DNA of 40,835 bases, from IMG/VR virus record IMGVR_UViG_3300008117_000100, positions 1-40,835 of that record; one strand, written 5' to 3'. The stretch comes from a virus. Below, in pieces: positions 38,089-40,835 of the stretch (position 1 is the first letter of the stretch; each line of letters opens with the position of its first letter). The notes below the pieces were generated by a model that searched no databases, had not been told where the DNA came from, and saw only the letters and a program-made list of their open reading frames with translations. A program made the position numbers and the translations under genes.

Positions 38089-39865
38089 TTTTAATGATCT
38101 CATTGATATCCTAGATGGAGAGGAATTTGATGAAAGACCAGTCGACTTACGAACATTCGTTACAAGCCCAGACTACCTCGGACTTCCCCCATTATCGGAG
38201 TACCAGTATACACTCATTGAGAAAAGCAGCCAGATCTATAAAGAATCAACCCTTATCAAACTCTTTGGAGAAGAAGAAGGAAAACGAAGATTCAAACAAA
38301 CCTGCAATGAAGTAATTGCTCAATTAGGCAAGGGTAGCGGAAAAGATTATTGCTCAACCATATCGGTATCATATATAGTATATTTACTATTGTGCCTAAA
38401 AGATCCAGCAACATATTACGGCAAGCCTCCTGGAGATACAATTGATATCATTAATATTGCTGTTAACGCAGCACAGGCCAACAATGTTTTCTTTAAAGGA
38501 TTTAAGACAAGAATAGACAGGTCTCCATGGTTTACTGGAAAATACGATCCTAAAGCTTCTGAAATCAGATTTGATAAGAGTGTAAATGTTTATTCAGGAC
38601 ACTCTGAGCGTGAAGCGTTCGAAGGTTATAACGTTATTGCCGTAATCTTAGATGAGATCTCAGGCTTTGCCACTGAGAACACAACTGGTCATGACCAAGC
38701 AAAGACTGCTGATGCTATTTACGATATGTACCGTGGATCTGTTGTATCTCGTTTCCCAGACTATGGTAAGGTTATTCTGCTTTCGTTTCCCCGCTTTAAG
38801 AATGACCCTATTCAAAAATTTTATGATTCAGTTGTGGCGGAAAAAGAAACTATTATAAGAACTAAAGTATTAAAAATGGATGAGAACCTGCCAGATGGAA
38901 CTGTAGGAAATGAAGTAACTGTTGAGTGGGAAGAAGATAATATTATTTCATATACTATTCCTAAAACTTATGCGATTAAAAGACCTACATGGGAAATTAA
39001 TCCAACTAAAAAAATTGAAGATTTTAAAGTAGAGTTTTATAAGAATATGCCAGATGCTCTTAGCCGATTTGCTTGCATGCCACCAGAAGCTGTGGATGCG
39101 TTTTTTAAATCTCGTGAAAAGATTGAAAAGGCATTTAGCAATATGGCACTAGCGGTGGACGGATTTGGAAGACTAGAACCTTGGTTTGCACCAGACCCAG
39201 ATAAAGAATACTTTATTCACGTAGACCTTGCACAAAAGCATGACCATTGTGCTGTAGCAATGTCGCATGTAAATAAATGGGTAAATGTAAAAGTAACAGA
39301 TACATACTCTCAACCAGCTCCAATTGTTGAAGTAGACGCTGTTAGATATTGGACTCCTACGGCAGATAAATCTGTTGACTTTACAGAAGTAAAAGATTAT
39401 ATACTCTCATTAAGAACTGCAGGATTTAAGATAAGAGTTTGTACATTTGACAGATGGAATTCTCACGACATGATGCAACAGCTAAAAGCTTATGGAATTA
39501 ACACAGAAACTTTGTCAGTTGCAAAGAAGCATTATGACGATATGGCTATGGTTGTTCTGGAAGAAAGACTTTCTGGTCCACATATTCCGTTATTGATTGA
39601 TGAATTATTGCAATTAAAAATTATGAAAGATCGTGTTGATCACCCTAGAAAAGGTTCTAAAGACTTAGCGGACGCCGTTTGCGGATCTATTTATAATGCT
39701 ATTAGTAGAACTAAAGTAGATACATTAAATGAAATAGATGTACATACGTATGACAGCATTAAATGGGATAATGAAGAAGAATATGTAAAGAAAATGAATG
39801 TAATTGTGGCCCCTAAGATGCCTAAAGAATTGGCGGCAATGATAGAAGGAATGGAAATAGTATGA
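38078..39865 (+). CDS. terL: Terminase large subunit
   Basis: This encodes 595 residues from GTG 38078, preceded by GAGGAAG. The ATPase has a Walker A-like AQLGKGSGKDY near 83 (a deviant form with Asp after Lys) and Walker B VIAVILDEISGF near 190. The C-terminal RNase H-type nuclease has acidic residues in FIHVDLAQKHDHCA near 385, CTFDRWNSHD near 455 and SKDLADAVCG near 530. It cuts concatemeric DNA and pumps it into the prohead. Its ATG-proximal neighbour is the small subunit; capsid genes are expected downstream, outside the window. Confidence 0.93.
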   Translation: MDLNFNDLIDILDGEEFDERPVDLRTFVTSPDYLGLPPLSEYQYTLIEKSSQIYKESTLIKLFGEEEGKRRFKQTCNEVIAQLGKGSGKDYCSTISVSYIVYLLLCLKDPATYYGKPPGDTIDIINIAVNAAQANNVFFKGFKTRIDRSPWFTGKYDPKASEIRFDKSVNVYSGHSEREAFEGYNVIAVILDEISGFATENTTGHDQAKTADAIYDMYRGSVVSRFPDYGKVILLSFPRFKNDPIQKFYDSVVAEKETIIRTKVLKMDENLPDGTVGNEVTVEWEEDNIISYTIPKTYAIKRPTWEINPTKKIEDFKVEFYKNMPDALSRFACMPPEAVDAFFKSREKIEKAFSNMALAVDGFGRLEPWFAPDPDKEYFIHVDLAQKHDHCAVAMSHVNKWVNVKVTDTYSQPAPIVEVDAVRYWTPTADKSVDFTEVKDYILSLRTAGFKIRVCTFDRWNSHDMMQQLKAYGINTETLSVAKKHYDDMAMVVLEERLSGPHIPLLIDELLQLKIMKDRVDHPRKGSKDLADAVCGSIYNAISRTKVDTLNEIDVHTYDSIKWDNEEEYVKKMNVIVAPKMPKELAAMIEGMEIV

Positions 39866-40113
39866 GTATATATCAAGATAAAGCTAAAGAGTGTAAATGT
39901 TGTGGAAAACATGTGCCGCTGCCTACAGTATTAAAAGAGTATAACGGTATCCTGCTTTGCCCAACCACATTCTCTAATGTAATAGAGTATAAAAGAATAT
40001 GGAAAAGCGCAGGCAATAGGCCAGCAGGCAATATTAGGAAACATTTTTCTGACTATGTACAGCAAATAGTGGAGTCTACTATTGACAAAAATGAAGATGG
40101 TAGCCTACAATAG
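39862..40113 (+). CDS. Small Cys-containing phage protein (unknown)
   Basis: This encodes 83 residues, ATGA-coupled to terL. The N-terminus CKCCGKHVPLPTVLKEYNG then LLCPTTF gives a C-x-C-C...C set, probably a zinc site. The second half is helical and basic. Similar small proteins follow terL in some environmental phages, where HNH-like or treble-clef folds are common; the His/Asn residues of an HNH enzyme are not all visible, so I do not call it a nuclease. Confidence 0.6.
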   Translation: MSIYQDKAKECKCCGKHVPLPTVLKEYNGILLCPTTFSNVIEYKRIWKSAGNRPAGNIRKHFSDYVQQIVESTIDKNEDGSLQ

Positions 40114-40130
40114 GCATAAGCCAGAAAGAG

Positions 40131-40136
40131 TATAAT
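40131..40136 (+). promoter_or_regulatory. TATAAT -10 box before a leaderless gene
   Basis: TATAAT (40131-40136) lies in the 29-nt gap between two genes. No TG extension or clear -35 box is seen. Only 6 nt separate it from ATG 40143, which has no ribosome site, so the transcript would start at the ATG. Confidence is lower than for the other promoters because only the -10 is convincing. Confidence 0.55.
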
Positions 40137-40142
40137 AGACAC

Positions 40143-40451
40143 ATGGATAATGATGATATGAGGCTAGAGCACTATATTGAAATAGGCGCAGTAGAAATCG
40201 CTGGCGTTAATGAAGATGGCGAGATCATATTTGCCATAAACGAAATTGCAAAAGATATTGCCCCAGAATTATGGCAGGCCCATACTGATTATGTAGATAA
40301 AACTTTAATTGATCTTTATGAAGCAGGATATGTAAAAGTTGAATATGACGAAAATCTAGAAGCCATGATAAGTTTAAATCAAGAAGGATTCAAAATAGCA
40401 AAAGATCTAGGCATAATCCCAATGGATATGCCAGAAATTCCAAATGATTAG
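40143..40451 (+). CDS. Acidic conserved phage protein near terminase (unknown)
   Basis: This encodes 102 residues, strongly acidic, with GAVEIAGVNEDGEIIFAINE and APELWQAHTDYVDKTLIDLY patterns I have met in small phage proteins located between terminase and portal. A two-helix plus beta-hairpin build is likely; it may be a portal or prohead accessory. There is no Shine-Dalgarno, and the -10 box is 6 nt upstream, suggesting leaderless expression. The family is uncharacterised. Confidence 0.6.
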   Translation: MDNDDMRLEHYIEIGAVEIAGVNEDGEIIFAINEIAKDIAPELWQAHTDYVDKTLIDLYEAGYVKVEYDENLEAMISLNQEGFKIAKDLGIIPMDMPEIPND

Positions 40452-40459
40452 GAGAAAAA

Positions 40460-40639
40460 ATGCCATATAAAGTTGAACAAGGTGTAGCAGGATGTAAAGG
40501 GTATGCCGTAGTAAATGATAAGGGAGAACTAAAGGGTTGCCACTCTGGACGCTCAGCAGCCTTAGCACAAATGAGGGCTCTTTACGCTGCCACCGCAGAC
40601 GAAAATAAAATGAAGGATAAAAAGAAAAAGATTTTGTAG
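40460..40639 (+). CDS. 59-residue GCHxG-motif protein (prohead protease-associated module)
   Basis: AGGAG at 40450-40454 and ATG 40460 open 59 codons ending at TAG 40637-40639. The product EQGVAGCKGYAVVNDKGELK, then GCHSGRSAALAQMRALYA, matches a short module often fused to prohead proteases or portal-region proteins in actinophages (GC-x-G-x-AVV...GCH...A-x-Q-x-x-ALYA). The C-terminus is Lys-rich. Here it is a free-standing gene. The two Cys and the His suggest a metal site. Presence supports that head morphogenesis genes follow to the right. Confidence 0.65.
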   Translation: MPYKVEQGVAGCKGYAVVNDKGELKGCHSGRSAALAQMRALYAATADENKMKDKKKKIL

Positions 40640-40656
40640 ACTTAAAAAATCTACTT

Positions 40657-40665
40657 TGATATAAT
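40657..40665 (+). promoter_or_regulatory. Extended -10 promoter before the heat-shock gene
   Basis: TG (40657-40658), A, TATAAT (40660-40665) form a perfect extended -10. A TTGTAG (40634-40639) is 20 nt upstream, too far for a good -35. An imperfect inverted repeat, GTAGACTT (40636-40643) and AAATCTAC (40647-40654), lies directly upstream and covers the stop of the preceding gene; it may act as a weak terminator or an operator. Confidence 0.7.
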
Positions 40666-40696
40666 ATATGTGGGTCGCCAATAGGGGCCCACATAT
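40666..40696 (+). repeat. 9-bp inverted repeat over the expected transcription start
   Basis: ATATGTGGG (40666-40674) and CCCACATAT (40688-40696) are perfect reverse complements separated by 13 nt. The left arm begins right after the -10 box, so the transcription start falls inside it. It could be an operator or a hairpin at the 5' end of the mRNA. It does not match the HspR (HAIR) or CIRCE heat-shock operators. Confidence 0.7.
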
Positions 40697-40724
40697 TAAC
40701 TTATTCGCTTGAAGGAGGAATAAA

Positions 40725-40835
40725 ATGGTAACAACCTATACATGGGACCTTTTCAAGGATCCCTTTTTTATTGGCTTTAATCGTGAACTAGATAGACTAA
40801 CTAGAGTTCACAGCCACGCATCAAACTCTACATAC
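40725..40835 (+). CDS. Small heat-shock protein, Hsp20 family (5' part only)
   Basis: GAAGGAGG at 40711-40718 precedes ATG 40725; 37 codons are visible before the window ends. The N-terminus has FFIGFNRELDRL and ends ASNSTY, matching the N-terminal segment of phage and bacterial Hsp20 proteins (FD/N-R-x-x-D-x-L, then N-x-x-YPPYN just where the alpha-crystallin domain begins). The alpha-crystallin domain itself lies outside the window. Phage Hsp20 proteins are thought to help capsid or other protein folding. The gene has a private promoter and an unusual inverted repeat in its leader. Confidence 0.65.
   Translation, partial: MVTTYTWDLFKDPFFIGFNRELDRLTRVHSHASNSTY

Noticed and set aside
1-40835. 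tRNA genes, attachment sites, integrase or partition genes
   Set aside because: No cloverleaf-like segment was seen in the short gaps and no integrase, repressor or ParA-like protein was recognised.

Overview
The window reads as about 41 kb of a tailed double-stranded DNA phage with a siphovirus-type long tail. Every recognisable gene is on the + strand. Genes are packed head to tail, mostly with 1-, 4- or 8-nt stop/start overlaps, and base composition is AT-rich. No tRNA, rRNA, CRISPR, insertion sequence, integrase or lysogeny repressor was recognised, so a virulent phage is the simplest reading. The host cannot be fixed from the sequence alone. An actinobacterial host is suggested, not proven, by genes whose ATG lies about where transcription should start (leaderless mRNAs), by a family C (DnaE) polymerase with an intact PHP metal site, and by actinophage-like tail-fibre N-termini. 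The layout resembles uncultured aquatic phages.

Region 1 (1-22.7 kb) is the tail module. It holds the end of a head-tail structural gene, a neck/tail-completion protein, a tail terminator, the major tail protein, and a terminator followed by a promoter. Next come two tail-assembly chaperone frames joined by a canonical -1 frameshift site, and a 2144-residue tape measure. The rest is a distal-tail protein, two hub-like tail proteins, four further tail/fibre proteins (one with FN3 domains, one with PKD and tandem FN3 domains), and five small proteins of unknown role.

Region 2 (22.7-37.5 kb) is the replication, recombination and accessory module. It encodes a metallophosphoesterase, an HTH protein, a DnaB-type helicase, a DnaG-type primase, a gp32-like ssDNA-binding protein, DNA polymerase III alpha, MazG, RecA, a possible Hjc-like nuclease, a XapX membrane protein, a Cas4/RecB-like nuclease and a RuvC-like resolvase. 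A sugar cassette follows: a DXD glycosyltransferase, a sugar nucleotidyltransferase and a DUF1599/Nmad1-like protein. Four ORFs of 34-59 residues lie here and in region 3.

Region 3 (37.5-40.8 kb) is the start of the packaging/head module: terminase small and large subunits, small conserved phage proteins, and the first 37 codons of an apparent Hsp20 small heat-shock protein cut by the window edge. Portal, protease and capsid genes are not in the window. They probably lie beyond the right end and lead back, on a circular map, to the left end. No lysis gene was recognised.

Transcription appears to be driven by a family of + strand promoters with TATAAT, usually as extended TGnTATAAT. Three share the 14-mer CTAAATGRTATAAT. 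Two others place a near-identical palindrome, TAGTCRACTA, just upstream of the -10 box. The most interesting observations are the frameshift cassette, the leaderless/operator-bearing promoters, a promoter running straight into a terminator hairpin, the glycosylation cassette and the intact PHP site. All function calls come from reading motifs by eye; no database search was run.
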